Of a stretch of DNA of 12,661 bases, positions 1 through 6,715 are shown one piece after another. The notes under the pieces are model-generated. The model worked only from the letters and a program-made list of their open reading frames with translations, was not told where the DNA came from and searched no databases. The position numbers and the translations under genes are program-made. Origin of the DNA: Alcanivorax sp. UBA4485 (GTDB lineage: Bacteria > Pseudomonadota > Gammaproteobacteria > Pseudomonadales > Alcanivoracaceae); NCBI GenBank assembly GCA_002389055.1, contig DGNT01000104.1, forward strand, positions 21,961 through 34,621. The letters run 5' to 3'. Within the stretch, counting starts at the first letter, position 1; the number at the start of each line of letters is the position of its first letter.

Positions 1-964
1 ACTGCGGCAGCTCGATGCGGGTTTCATTGTGGTGGATGAAGTAGCGGTCGTAGAGGGTCTGCAGGCCCAGGTAGGAGAACTGCAGATCGCGCTTGCCGTC
101 GATGGCGGCGCCCAGCTTGTTCAGGTCGAACTCGGCCAGCTGCGGGCTGAGCAGCTCGTATTCGATGCCTTTCTCAATGTAGGCGGCCAGCGCCTTGGCG
201 TAGAGGTCTTCCATCTCCTGCTGGCTGGCGCGCTCGCCCACGCCCAGGTACTGCAGGGCCTCGGCGCGGATTTTGTCCATCAGCAGCCGGGCGGTGACCT
301 GGGAGTAGTTGGGCTCCATCTCGATCATGGTGCGCGCGGTCATCACCATGGAGGTGTTGACGTCCTTGATGGACACACCGTCGTACAGGTTCTTGACGGT
401 CTCGGCGATGATCTTGTCCGGGTAGACCTCTTCGAGACCGCTGCAGGCCTCGTGGATCAGGTATTCCAGGCGCGCCATGTCGAGCGGCGCGCGGCTGCCG
501 TCTTCCATGGTCACGTTCATGTCGACCTTGTGCTTGGGCTCGGGCAGGTCGCGGGCCCGCTCGGCGCGTTTGCGCGCCTGCTGGTCGCGGTAGAGCACGT
601 AGTCGCGGGCCACTTTGTGCTCGCCGTTACGCATCAGCGCCAGTTCCACCTGGTCCTGGATTTCCTCGATATGGATGGTGCCGCCGGAGGGCATGCGGCG
701 CTTGAAGGTGGCGCTGACCTGCTCGGTGAGGCGATCGACGGTGTCGTGGATGCGCGAGCTGGCCGCCGCGGTGCCGCCTTCCACGGCCAGGAACGCCTTG
801 GTGATGGCGACGGTGATCTTGTCGTCATCGTAGGAAACCACCTTGCCGTTGCGCTTGATGACGCGCAGCTGGCCGGGGGCGGTGGCGGTGACGTCCTGTT
901 CGGCGCTGACTTCGCCGCCGTGCGCGCCCGCGTGGGACTGATCGCGATTCATATCCGTGTGCAT
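1..964 (-). CDS. nrdA: Ribonucleoside-diphosphate reductase class Ia, alpha (large) subunit, N-terminal part; cut by the left edge
   Basis: The protein reduces ribonucleotides to deoxyribonucleotides together with the NrdB radical subunit in the cytoplasm. About 321 codons are visible, read leftwards from ATG at 964-962. Residues about 32-130 form an ATP-cone (VIKRNGKVVSYDDDK and IHIEEIQDQVELALMR). Residues about 145-235 form a second cone-like domain (VDMNVTMEDGSRAPLD, then NTSMVMTARTMIEMEPNYSQ). The frame then enters the catalytic barrel (LYDRYFIHHNETRIELPQ) at the edge. Two N-terminal cones are the pattern known from Pseudomonas NrdA, where the first binds dATP and switches the enzyme off. 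The start at 964 is preferred over the in-frame ATG at 952 because GGAGAGG lies at 976-970 and the N-terminus MHTD resembles Pseudomonas NrdA as I recall it. The catalytic cysteines lie outside the window. nrdB is expected to the left but is not visible. The gene is divergent from the two-component pair. Confidence 0.95.
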   Translation of the reverse strand, partial: MHTDMNRDQSHAGAHGGEVSAEQDVTATAPGQLRVIKRNGKVVSYDDDKITVAITKAFLAVEGGTAAASSRIHDTVDRLTEQVSATFKRRMPSGGTIHIEEIQDQVELALMRNGEHKVARDYVLYRDQQARKRAERARDLPEPKHKVDMNVTMEDGSRAPLDMARLEYLIHEACSGLEEVYPDKIIAETVKNLYDGVSIKDVNTSMVMTARTMIEMEPNYSQVTARLLMDKIRAEALQYLGVGERASQQEMEDLYAKALAAYIEKGIEYELLSPQLAEFDLNKLGAAIDGKRDLQFSYLGLQTLYDRYFIHHNETRIELPQ

Positions 965-1072
965 GATGCCCTCTCCGTTGTCTCTGTGCTGACTATTCTG
1001 ATTGTAAAAACCGTTGTGACCGTAGGTCGGAAACCGCCGGTCCGGCGCCCGTGGTGGGTGGGCGAGTCGAAA

Positions 1073-1088
1073 ACACCATATGTTGTGT
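1073..1088. promoter_or_regulatory. NrdR box 1 (nrdA control region)
   Basis: ACACCATATGTTGTGT matches 14 of 16 positions of the NrdR box consensus acaCwAtATaTwGtgt. It lies about 110 bp upstream of the nrdA start. NrdR is a zinc-ribbon/ATP-cone repressor of ribonucleotide reductase genes that binds pairs of such palindromes. The presence next to nrdA makes the assignment likely; binding is inferred. Confidence 0.8.
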
Positions 1089-1228
1089 TCGCGACGCGCG
1101 CCGGTGGCCGGACTGTCGGCGACTTCAGGACTGCATAATTCGGGCCGGAACCCGTAAGCGGCTGATCCGGCGGCATTTTCCGGGGGGCGGAAAGACGTAG
1201 GCCTGCTGAACCGGAAAACTTTTACAAA

Positions 1229-1244
1229 ACCCAATATGTTGGGG
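1229..1244. promoter_or_regulatory. NrdR box 2, weaker match
   Basis: ACCCAATATGTTGGGG matches 12 of 16 positions of the NrdR consensus, with an intact core CAATATGTTG and diverged flanks. Its centre is 156 bp from box 1 (close to 15 helical turns). It would lie just downstream of the candidate nrdA -10 element at 1272-1267, a position suited to repression. It is the least certain of the three boxes. Confidence 0.5.
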
Positions 1245-1266
1245 TCGGTGACCGATAACAGTACAA

Positions 1267-1272
1267 GTTATA
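1267..1272 (-). promoter_or_regulatory. Candidate -10 element for nrdA
   Basis: TATAAC on the minus strand matches five of six bases of the sigma-70 -10 consensus. A TTGCAA lies upstream with a short 15-bp spacer, so the -35 is weak or activator-assisted. The DnaA box at 1315-1323 lies about 45 bp upstream and NrdR box 2 just downstream, an arrangement resembling the E. coli nrdAB promoter as I recall it. If used, the nrdA leader would be about 295 nt. An alternative -10, TACAAT at 1006-1001, lies closer to the gene but has no recognisable -35. Confidence 0.35.
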
Positions 1273-1314
1273 GATGGGTTCCCGCTTTTGCAAGCGTTCC
1301 GGTTGGGGAAATCC

Positions 1315-1323
1315 TGTGGATAA
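1315..1323 (-). promoter_or_regulatory. DnaA box, perfect, upstream of nrdA
   Basis: The minus strand reads TTATCCACA, an exact match to the high-affinity DnaA box TTATNCACA. A second, weaker box (TTGCCCACA, 7 of 9) is at 1347-1355 in the same orientation, 32 bp away, about three helical turns. DnaA is known to act at the nrdAB promoter in E. coli and links dNTP synthesis to replication; that role here is inferred. Confidence 0.6.
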
Positions 1324-1353
1324 ACTGTGCGTGGCCTGTGCAGCGGTGTGGGC

Positions 1354-1387
1354 AAAAACGGGGCCGCCCGGGCATGGGGTGGCGGCC
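1354..1387 (-). terminator. Hairpin followed by a T-run, minus strand, upstream of nrdA
   Basis: On the minus strand, GGCCGCC (1387-1381) pairs perfectly with GGCGGCC (1368-1362) around a 12-nt loop. CCG and TTTTT (1358-1354) follow. The 3-nt gap and long loop make it a moderate intrinsic terminator at best. No minus-strand gene lies before it, so it could stop antisense transcription from the rstA side or act in a long nrdA leader. Confidence 0.3.
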
Positions 1388-1396
1388 GGGTTGCCA

Positions 1397-1412
1397 CCAC
1401 TATATATTGTGC
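1397..1412. promoter_or_regulatory. NrdR box 3
   Basis: CCACTATATATTGTGC matches 14 of 16 positions of the NrdR consensus with a perfect core CTATATATTG. Its centre is 168 bp from box 2 (16 turns). It sits between the nrdA upstream region and the promoter of the response regulator (about 24 bp before that -35), so it could affect either gene. Confidence 0.7.
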
Positions 1413-1435
1413 CGCCCGCGCCGGGGTCATTCCGG

Positions 1436-1464
1436 TTGCTCAACCGCACGGGTATGCGTATAAA
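1436..1464 (+). promoter_or_regulatory. Sigma-70 promoter of the rstAB-like pair
   Basis: TTGCTC at 1436-1441 and TATAAA at 1459-1464 are separated by exactly 17 bp. Transcription would start near 1471, giving a leader of about 47 nt that contains a small GCGGC-TGC-GCCGC hairpin at 1472-1484. The promoter faces the response regulator at 1518. Confidence 0.6.
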
Positions 1465-1517
1465 AGAGTTGGCGGCTGCGCCGCAACAATAATGAATCGA
1501 TAAGGATAACGACGGGA

Positions 1518-2240
1518 ATGACAAGCGTGCAGGATAACCCGCCGACCATCATGATCGTGGAAGACGATGAGCGTCTCGCCGATCTCACTTGTGAATATCT
1601 TCAATCCAACGGCCTCGACGTCAGCGTGGTAAGCGACGGCGAGGAAGCCATTCGTCGTATCCGTTCCGAACAGCCGGATCTGGTGGTTCTTGATCTGATG
1701 CTTCCGGGCGCCGACGGCCTCACCGTCTGCCGGGAGGTGCGCGCCACCTTCAAGAACCCGATCCTTATGTTGACCGCACGCACCGATGACATGGATCAGG
1801 TACTGGGCCTGGAAATGGGCGCCGATGACTATGTCGCCAAACCGGTCAAACCGCGCGTCCTGCTGGCCCGCATCCGCGCCCTGCTGCGGCGGGTGGAAAC
1901 CGACAGCGAGCGCGACAGCTCGCCGTCGCGGCTGGAATTCGGCGCCCTGGTGATCGACAACTCCGCCCGGGAGGTGAGCCTGCGCGGCAAGTCGGTGGAC
2001 CTGACCAGCGCCGAATACGACCTGCTTTGGCTGCTGGCCTCCAACGCCGGCACCGTGCTGTCCCGCGAGACCATCTTCGAGAAGCTGCGCGGGATACAGT
2101 ACGACGGCCAGGATCGCTCCATCGATGTGCGCATTTCCCGCATTCGCCCCAAGGTCGGCGACGATCCGGAAAACCCCAAGCGGATCAAGACGGTACGCTC
2201 CAAGGGCTATCTGTTCGTTAAGGAAATGAGCGGCGGATGA
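1518..2240 (+). CDS. rstA: OmpR-family response regulator, RstA-like
   Basis: A 240-residue DNA-binding response regulator. The receiver domain spans about 10-125: acidic pair D16-D17, phosphoacceptor D59 in LVVLDLMLPGADG, T86 and K108 (DDYVAKPV). A winged-helix effector domain spans about 140-235. The C-terminal part (LRGIQYDGQDRSIDVRISR, then RIKTVRSKGYLFV) is close to E. coli RstA, and the length matches (239 there). Start: ATG at 1518, with AAGGA at 1502-1506, a rather long 11-nt spacing. The kinase partner follows 42 bp downstream. In P. aeruginosa, as I recall, a similar pair also lies beside nrdA. The inducing signal and target genes cannot be told from this window. The symbol is by family; orthology was not tested. 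Confidence 0.85.
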   Translation: MTSVQDNPPTIMIVEDDERLADLTCEYLQSNGLDVSVVSDGEEAIRRIRSEQPDLVVLDLMLPGADGLTVCREVRATFKNPILMLTARTDDMDQVLGLEMGADDYVAKPVKPRVLLARIRALLRRVETDSERDSSPSRLEFGALVIDNSAREVSLRGKSVDLTSAEYDLLWLLASNAGTVLSRETIFEKLRGIQYDGQDRSIDVRISRIRPKVGDDPENPKRIKTVRSKGYLFVKEMSGG

Positions 2241-2243
2241 CGG

Positions 2244-2265
2244 GGGCGGGCGCTGTAGCCCGCCC
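2244..2265. repeat. GC-rich hairpin between response regulator and kinase
   Basis: GGGCGGGC (2244-2251) and GCCCGCCC (2258-2265) form a perfect 8-bp stem with a 6-nt loop. There is no T-run, so it is not an intrinsic terminator. It lies between the stop of the regulator and the TTG start of the kinase and could lower kinase expression relative to its regulator (inference). Confidence 0.6.
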
Positions 2266-2282
2266 GCGCCGGCAGGTGTGAC

Positions 2283-3905
2283 TTGAACAGTATCTTCGTT
2301 CGAATCTACGGCGGCATTCTGGTGGCGCTGCTGATCATCGGCGCGCTCACCTACGCCGGCGTGGAACTGGTCAACGACTACCGTTCCCAGCTGTACCGTG
2401 AGCGCATGGCCCGCGGCACTTTCTATCTCATGGCGGAAGGCTACCGGGAGCGGGCCGGCGACGCGGAACGCCAGGCCTGGTCGCGCTCGCTGAGCCGCAT
2501 GTTCGGTGCCCCGGTGACGCTGCGCAAGGCGGGCGAACTGGGACTGTCCTACCGCGACGGGCTGCATCTGCAGGAAGGCCGGGTGGTGTTGCGCGGCAAC
2601 CCGGACAGCGAACGGGTGGAGATTCTGTTCGCGGTCCCCGGCGACCCGCTTTATATACGCGCCGTCATGGCGCGCCTTTCCGAACAACAGGCCCGTGCCA
2701 CCGCCATGCTGGTGCTCGACTACCTGCGCGCCCGGCCGGCCAACCAACAGGACCGCGCCCTGGCCGATCTGAATCAGTACTTCGGTTACCCCCTGACGCT
2801 GTCGCCGCGCACCGAACTGAACCTGGACGTGGAACAGCAGCGCCGCCTGGAGCGCGATGAGGTGGTGTTTACCCTCACCGACAGCACCCGGCGTGATGCC
2901 GGGGTGCGGGTGCTGGTGCCGGTACCGGGGGGCGAACGCATTCTGGTGATGGGCCCGCTGCACCTGTTCGATCAGTTTCCCTGGGAATTGCTGGTGATCG
3001 CCGGCGTGGTGGCCCTGCTGCTGGTGGCGTTGTCCACCTACCTGCAGGTGCGCCCGCTGCAGACCCGCCTGCGGCGCCTGGACCGGGCGGTGAAGCGGCT
3101 GGGCAGCGGCGACCTGGGCGCCTACGCGGACATTCCCGGCAACGACCCGATCGGCCAGGTGGCGGCCACCTTCAACGGCATGACCGCGCACATCCGCCGC
3201 CTTATCGAGGCGCAGCGGGAAATGACCCGGGCCGTGTCCCACGAGCTGCGCACGCCGGTGGCGCGGTTGCGCTTCGGGCTGGAAATGCTGGCCGACTGTG
3301 AATCCGCCGACGAGCGCCGCGAAAAGCTCAACGCCCTGGACCGGGACATCGAGCAACTGGATGAGTTGATCGACGAGATTCTCACCTACGCGCGGCTGGA
3401 GGAGGGCACCCCCAACATCGAGTTCCAGCCGGTGTTCCTGCTGGAAGTGTGCGATCAGCTGATCGGCGAGCTGGAGGACATCCGCGGTGATATCCTGATC
3501 GACGCGCGCGGTTCCCGCGATCTGACCGTGGAAGGGGACCCGCGCTACCTGCACCGGATTCTGCAGAATCTGGTCACCAACGCCCTGCGGTACGCGAAAA
3601 CCCGGGTGCGGATGACGGTGACCGAACAGGACGGCAACCTGGTGCTGGATGTGGACGACGACGGCGCCGGCATCGCCGAGCACCAGCGCGAACGGGTTTT
3701 CAAGCCGTTCGCGCGGCTCGATAAGAGCCGCCATCGCGCCAGCGGCGGCTACGGCCTGGGGCTGTCCATCGTCAAGCGCATCGTCGACTGGCACGGCGGC
3801 GACGTGGCCGTGGCGGAGAGCGACTGGGGCGGCGCCCGCTTCCGGGTTATCCTGCCCCGCGAACAACGCCGCCAACACGTCCTTGGACGGCAAAAGAAAA
3901 TATAG
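2283..3905 (+). CDS. rstB: Sensor histidine kinase, RstB-like
   Basis: A 540-residue inner-membrane kinase, the likely partner of the preceding regulator. The order is: TM1 (about 7-28), a periplasmic sensor region (about 30-230), TM2 (about 234-255), HAMP (about 256-308), dimerisation domain with H320 in SHELRTPVARLRFGLEML, and ATPase domain with N429/N433, DDDGAGI (458-464) and GGYGLGLSIV (488-497). The H-box, HAMP and G-boxes resemble E. coli RstB, but the protein is about 100 residues longer, mostly in the periplasmic part. The start is TTG at 2283: an in-frame TAG at 2256 and the lack of ATG or GTG before TM1 leave no better choice, and AGGTG sits at 2274-2278. The C-terminal tail (GRQKKI) ends 5 bp before a repeat element, which may have altered it. 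The symbol is by family. Confidence 0.85.
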   Translation: MNSIFVRIYGGILVALLIIGALTYAGVELVNDYRSQLYRERMARGTFYLMAEGYRERAGDAERQAWSRSLSRMFGAPVTLRKAGELGLSYRDGLHLQEGRVVLRGNPDSERVEILFAVPGDPLYIRAVMARLSEQQARATAMLVLDYLRARPANQQDRALADLNQYFGYPLTLSPRTELNLDVEQQRRLERDEVVFTLTDSTRRDAGVRVLVPVPGGERILVMGPLHLFDQFPWELLVIAGVVALLLVALSTYLQVRPLQTRLRRLDRAVKRLGSGDLGAYADIPGNDPIGQVAATFNGMTAHIRRLIEAQREMTRAVSHELRTPVARLRFGLEMLADCESADERREKLNALDRDIEQLDELIDEILTYARLEEGTPNIEFQPVFLLEVCDQLIGELEDIRGDILIDARGSRDLTVEGDPRYLHRILQNLVTNALRYAKTRVRMTVTEQDGNLVLDVDDDGAGIAEHQRERVFKPFARLDKSRHRASGGYGLGLSIVKRIVDWHGGDVAVAESDWGGARFRVILPREQRRQHVLGRQKKI

Positions 3906-3909
3906 AAAA

Positions 3910-4023
3910 GTTGACAGTTGATAGTGGACAGTTGATAGCGAAAAGCGGAGCCAGACTCGAAGGTTCGCACGCTGCCCTCTGATCAGTGTTTTAGCTGTCA
4001 ACTATCAACCGTCAACTATCAAC
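3910..4023. repeat. Inverted repeat with arms built of 7-bp units
   Basis: The left arm (3910-3937) is GTTGACA, GTTGATA, GTGGACA, GTTGATA. The right arm (3996-4023) is TGTCAAC, TATCAAC, CGTCAAC, TATCAAC, the same units in the opposite orientation. The 58-bp middle contains a small CGAAGGTTCG palindrome (3958-3967). The best pairing (units 2-4 of the left arm with the outer three of the right) gives 21 bp with 2 mismatches. It fills the gap between rstB and glpK. Similar GTTGACA/GTTGATA arrays are, as I recall, scattered between genes in unrelated bacteria. It could fold as a hairpin in RNA and limit read-through, but has no T-run. Confidence 0.85.
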
Positions 4024-4040
4024 TGATTTCAGGTTTGGTT

Positions 4041-5531
4041 ATGTCCGCTTTCATTCTCGCAATCGACCAGGGCACCACCAGTTCCCGCGCCATTGTGTTC
4101 GGCCAGGACGGGGTCGCGGTGGGGCAGGCGCAGAAGGAATTCCGCCAGCATTTCCCCCGCGACGGCTGGGTCGAGCATGACGCCCAGGAAATCTGGAACG
4201 ACTGCCTGGCGCTGTGCCGTCAGGCGCTGCGCAATGCCCAGGTGGAAGCGGATCAACTGGCCGCCATCGGCATCACCAACCAGCGTGAGACCACCGTGCT
4301 CTGGGACCGTGCCACCGGCGAACCGGTGGCGCGGGCTATCGTCTGGCAGGACCGGCGCACCGCGGATTACTGCCAGCGGCTCAAGCAGGAGGGCCACGAG
4401 GAGCTGGTGCGCGAGCGCAGCGGTTTGCTGCTGGATCCGTACTTTTCGGCCACCAAGCTGGCCTGGTTGCTGGAAAACGTGGAGGGCGCCCGCCGCCGGG
4501 CAGAGGCCGGTGAGCTGGCGTTCGGCACCATCGATTGCTGGCTGTTGTGGAAGCTCACCGACGGCCGGGTGCACGCCACCGATGCCACCAATGCGTCGCG
4601 TACTCTGCTGTTCAATATCCACAGGCAGCAGTGGGATGACGAGCTGCTCCAGTTGTTTGACGTTCCCGCGTCGCTGCTGCCGGAGGTGCGTGACAGTGCC
4701 GGTGAGTTCGGCCGCACCGACCCCCGGGTGCTGGGCGCGGCGGTGCCGGTGACCGGCATCGCCGGCGATCAGCAGGCGGCGCTGGTGGGCCAGGCCTGTT
4801 TCCAGCCGGGCATGGTGAAAAGCACCTATGGCACCGGCTGCTTCATGGTGATGAACACCGGGGCGGCGGTGCACTCCGACAACCGTCTGCTGACCACCGT
4901 GGCCTACCGGTTGAACGGCGAGACCACCTACGCGCTGGAGGGCTCCATCTTTGTCGCCGGCGCGGCGATCCAGTGGCTGCGCGACGGCCTCAATCTGATT
5001 ACCCACGCCAGCGAAACCGAGGCCCTGGCCCGCCGCGTCGGTTCCGCCGGCGGCGTCTATCTGGTGCCGGCCTTTACCGGCCTGGGCGCGCCCTGGTGGG
5101 ACCCGCACGCGCGCGGGGCGCTGCTCGGGCTGACCCGCGACACTGGCATCGCCGAAGTGGTTACCGCCGGTCTCGAGGCGGTCTGCTACCAGTCCCGCGA
5201 TTTGCTTGAGGCGATGGCCGCCGACTGCGCCCAGCGGCCCACCACGCTGCGGGTGGACGGCGGCATGGTGGTCAACAACTGGCTGGGCCAGACCCTGGCC
5301 GACGTGCTCGGGGTGCGGGTGGACCGGCCCCGCGTCACCGAGACCACCGCCCTGGGCGCGGCCTACCTGGCCGGGCTGGGCTGCGGTCTGTTCCGCGATC
5401 TCGACGAAATCGCCGAGCACTGGCAGCCCGACCGCGCCTTCGAGCCGGCCCTGGAAGAGGGCGAGCGGGAGCGCCGTTACCGGGGTTGGCGTGAAGCCGT
5501 GCAGCGCGTGTGTTCGGATAACCGGCAGTGA
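4041..5531 (+). CDS. glpK: Glycerol kinase
   Basis: A 496-residue cytoplasmic FGGY-family kinase that makes sn-glycerol 3-phosphate from glycerol and ATP. The N-terminal phosphate-binding motif is DQGTTSSRA (9-17). Residues equivalent to the E. coli glycerol-binding set are R82, E83, Y134, D243 and F268 (NQRETT, DPYF, AGDQQAAL, TGCFM). The C-terminal domain holds LRVDGGMVVNN and ALGAAYLAGL. Length fits E. coli GlpK (502). Start: ATG at 4041, with AGG at 4031-4033, chosen over an in-frame TTG at 4035 which has no spacing for a ribosome site. The segment matching the E. coli fructose-bisphosphate loop (KGGTR) reads differently here (DPRVLGAAVPVTG), so that allosteric control is probably absent. 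No glpF, glpD or glpR is next to it. No terminator is seen after it. Confidence 0.97.
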   Translation: MSAFILAIDQGTTSSRAIVFGQDGVAVGQAQKEFRQHFPRDGWVEHDAQEIWNDCLALCRQALRNAQVEADQLAAIGITNQRETTVLWDRATGEPVARAIVWQDRRTADYCQRLKQEGHEELVRERSGLLLDPYFSATKLAWLLENVEGARRRAEAGELAFGTIDCWLLWKLTDGRVHATDATNASRTLLFNIHRQQWDDELLQLFDVPASLLPEVRDSAGEFGRTDPRVLGAAVPVTGIAGDQQAALVGQACFQPGMVKSTYGTGCFMVMNTGAAVHSDNRLLTTVAYRLNGETTYALEGSIFVAGAAIQWLRDGLNLITHASETEALARRVGSAGGVYLVPAFTGLGAPWWDPHARGALLGLTRDTGIAEVVTAGLEAVCYQSRDLLEAMAADCAQRPTTLRVDGGMVVNNWLGQTLADVLGVRVDRPRVTETTALGAAYLAGLGCGLFRDLDEIAEHWQPDRAFEPALEEGERERRYRGWREAVQRVCSDNRQ

Positions 5532-5546
5532 AAGCCCGACCGAAAG

Positions 5547-5562
5547 TGTGATTCAGTGCACA
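5547..5562. promoter_or_regulatory. CRP/Vfr-like binding site before the diguanylate cyclase pair
   Basis: TGTGATTCAGTGCACA matches the TGTGA-N6-TCACA consensus at 9 of 10 half-site bases. The flanks (AAG before, GTTT after) also fit the wider CRP site. A -10-like TATCAT follows at 5571-5576, so the site centre would lie near -28 of a start around 5583. That position favours repression over class II activation, unless another start is used. The site begins 15 bp after the glpK stop. Confidence 0.5.
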
Positions 5563-5614
5563 GTTTTGATTATCATCCCCGTGCCATGAGAAGACGACCT
5601 TGGGGAAGGCTCGC

Positions 5615-6715
5615 ATGCACGGACGGCTTGCCACAGTGACCGATCGACGCCAGGCATTGCGTTTGCGCCGCCTGGCGTTTTCGTTGCTGATGGGCGGTGC
5701 CGCGCACACCCTGGTGTGCTGGCTGATCCTGCAATGGGGGTTTTTCCATGGTGGCGCGGCGGCCTTTTACGCCCTGTTCGCCACCATCTGGGCCGGCCAC
5801 CTGGGCCTGCTGGTGTTCGCCCGGGCCGGTTTGAACCGGCGCCTTAAGAACCCGGCAATGACCGAGCCGGTGATGATCTGGTGCATCGTCACGCTGCTGG
5901 CGTCCTCGCTTTACCTGGATCAGGGCCGCCTGGCGGTGATGGCGTTCTTCTTCGCCATCCTGCATCAGGGCGTGTTCCGCGTGCGCCGCCGGCAGGTGGC
6001 GCGGGCGGCTGCCCTGGCCGTGGCCGGCTACGCGGTGGTACTGCTCTATCTGAACGCCCGCGGCGACCTGGCGCAGCCGTTGCTGGAAGCGGGCCAGTGG
6101 CTGCTGTTTTCCCTGGTCACCCTGGCCATGGTGTTGCTGGCCAGCGAGATCACCACCATTCGTTTGCGGCTGCGTGAGCGGAACGGCCAGCTGGCCGAGT
6201 TGCTCGAGCGGATCCAGGACCTGGCCGTCAAGGACGAGCTCACCGGTCTCTACAGCCGCCGCCACGCCATGGAACTGCTCGCCAAGGCCTGCGGCCAGGC
6301 CCGCCGCGGGGCTTTTCTGCTGGCGGTGGGCTTCGTCGACCTGGACCACTTCAAGCGCATCAACGACCGCCACGGGCACCTGTTCGGTGACCAGGTGCTG
6401 GTGCGGTTCGCCGAGCTCACCCGCCGTTACCTGGGCGACAAGGATATGGCCGCGCGGCTGGGCGGCGAGGAATTTCTGGTAATGCTCCCGGTGATCGATA
6501 TGGAGCAGGCGCTCACCAGCGTGGAGCGCCTGATGAGCGCGCTGCGCGCCCAGCGCTTCATGGCCGCGCCGGCGTTGGAAGTGACCGCCTCGGTGGGGCT
6601 CACCGTGGTCGGGCATGGGGAAAACCCGGACGAGGTGCTGGTGCGCGCCGACCGTCTTCTTTATCAGGCCAAGGCCGCCGGCCGGGATCGGATTATCACG
6701 GCGGGCCCGCCGTGA
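5615..6715 (+). CDS. Membrane-bound diguanylate cyclase (GGDEF) 1, lacking the I-site
   Basis: A 366-residue protein predicted to make c-di-GMP from two GTP. About six membrane helices lie between residues 20 and 182 (approximately 20-40, 48-69, 84-101, 106-122, 130-147, 161-180). A short helical linker leads to a GGDEF domain (about 203-362). The active site is GGEEF (283-287). D242, N250 and D259 fall at the positions of the PleD metal- and guanine-binding residues. The inhibitory I-site, normally RxxD five residues before GGEEF, reads GDKD (274-277), so product inhibition at this site should be lost. Start: ATG at 5615 with GGAAGG at 5604-5609; an upstream in-frame TTG at 5600 has no ribosome site. 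The stop overlaps the next gene by 4 bp. The membrane domain matches no sensor family I can name. Confidence 0.88.
   Translation: MHGRLATVTDRRQALRLRRLAFSLLMGGAAHTLVCWLILQWGFFHGGAAAFYALFATIWAGHLGLLVFARAGLNRRLKNPAMTEPVMIWCIVTLLASSLYLDQGRLAVMAFFFAILHQGVFRVRRRQVARAAALAVAGYAVVLLYLNARGDLAQPLLEAGQWLLFSLVTLAMVLLASEITTIRLRLRERNGQLAELLERIQDLAVKDELTGLYSRRHAMELLAKACGQARRGAFLLAVGFVDLDHFKRINDRHGHLFGDQVLVRFAELTRRYLGDKDMAARLGGEEFLVMLPVIDMEQALTSVERLMSALRAQRFMAAPALEVTASVGLTVVGHGENPDEVLVRADRLLYQAKAAGRDRIITAGPP

Noticed and set aside
29..1138. Plus-strand open frame of about 370 codons opposite nrdA
   Set aside because: It is antisense to a clearly recognisable NrdA; its Val/Gly/His/Leu-rich composition is typical of a GC-rich complementary frame.
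1089..1260. Possible riboswitch in the nrdA upstream region
   Set aside because: I looked for a cobalamin-type element because of GC-rich paired segments on the minus strand; the conserved B12-box sequence is not present.
2241..2267. GC hairpin after the response regulator as another copy of the REP element
   Set aside because: It has GGGCGGGC/GCCCGCCC with a 6-nt loop and lacks the AAAGG link, second hairpin and CGGCAGGAT tail of the 7839-7978 pair.
1440..4001. Minus-strand open frame of about 850 codons opposite the two-component pair
   Set aside because: It has no family motifs, is rich in His/Gln/Ala/Val as antisense frames are, and lies opposite two well-supported genes including all their catalytic motifs.
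3910..4023. Heptad array as a CRISPR
   Set aside because: The units are adjacent 7-mers without spacers and are arranged as an inverted pair.
4029..5420. Minus-strand open frame opposite glpK
   Set aside because: Antisense shadow of a full-length glycerol kinase.
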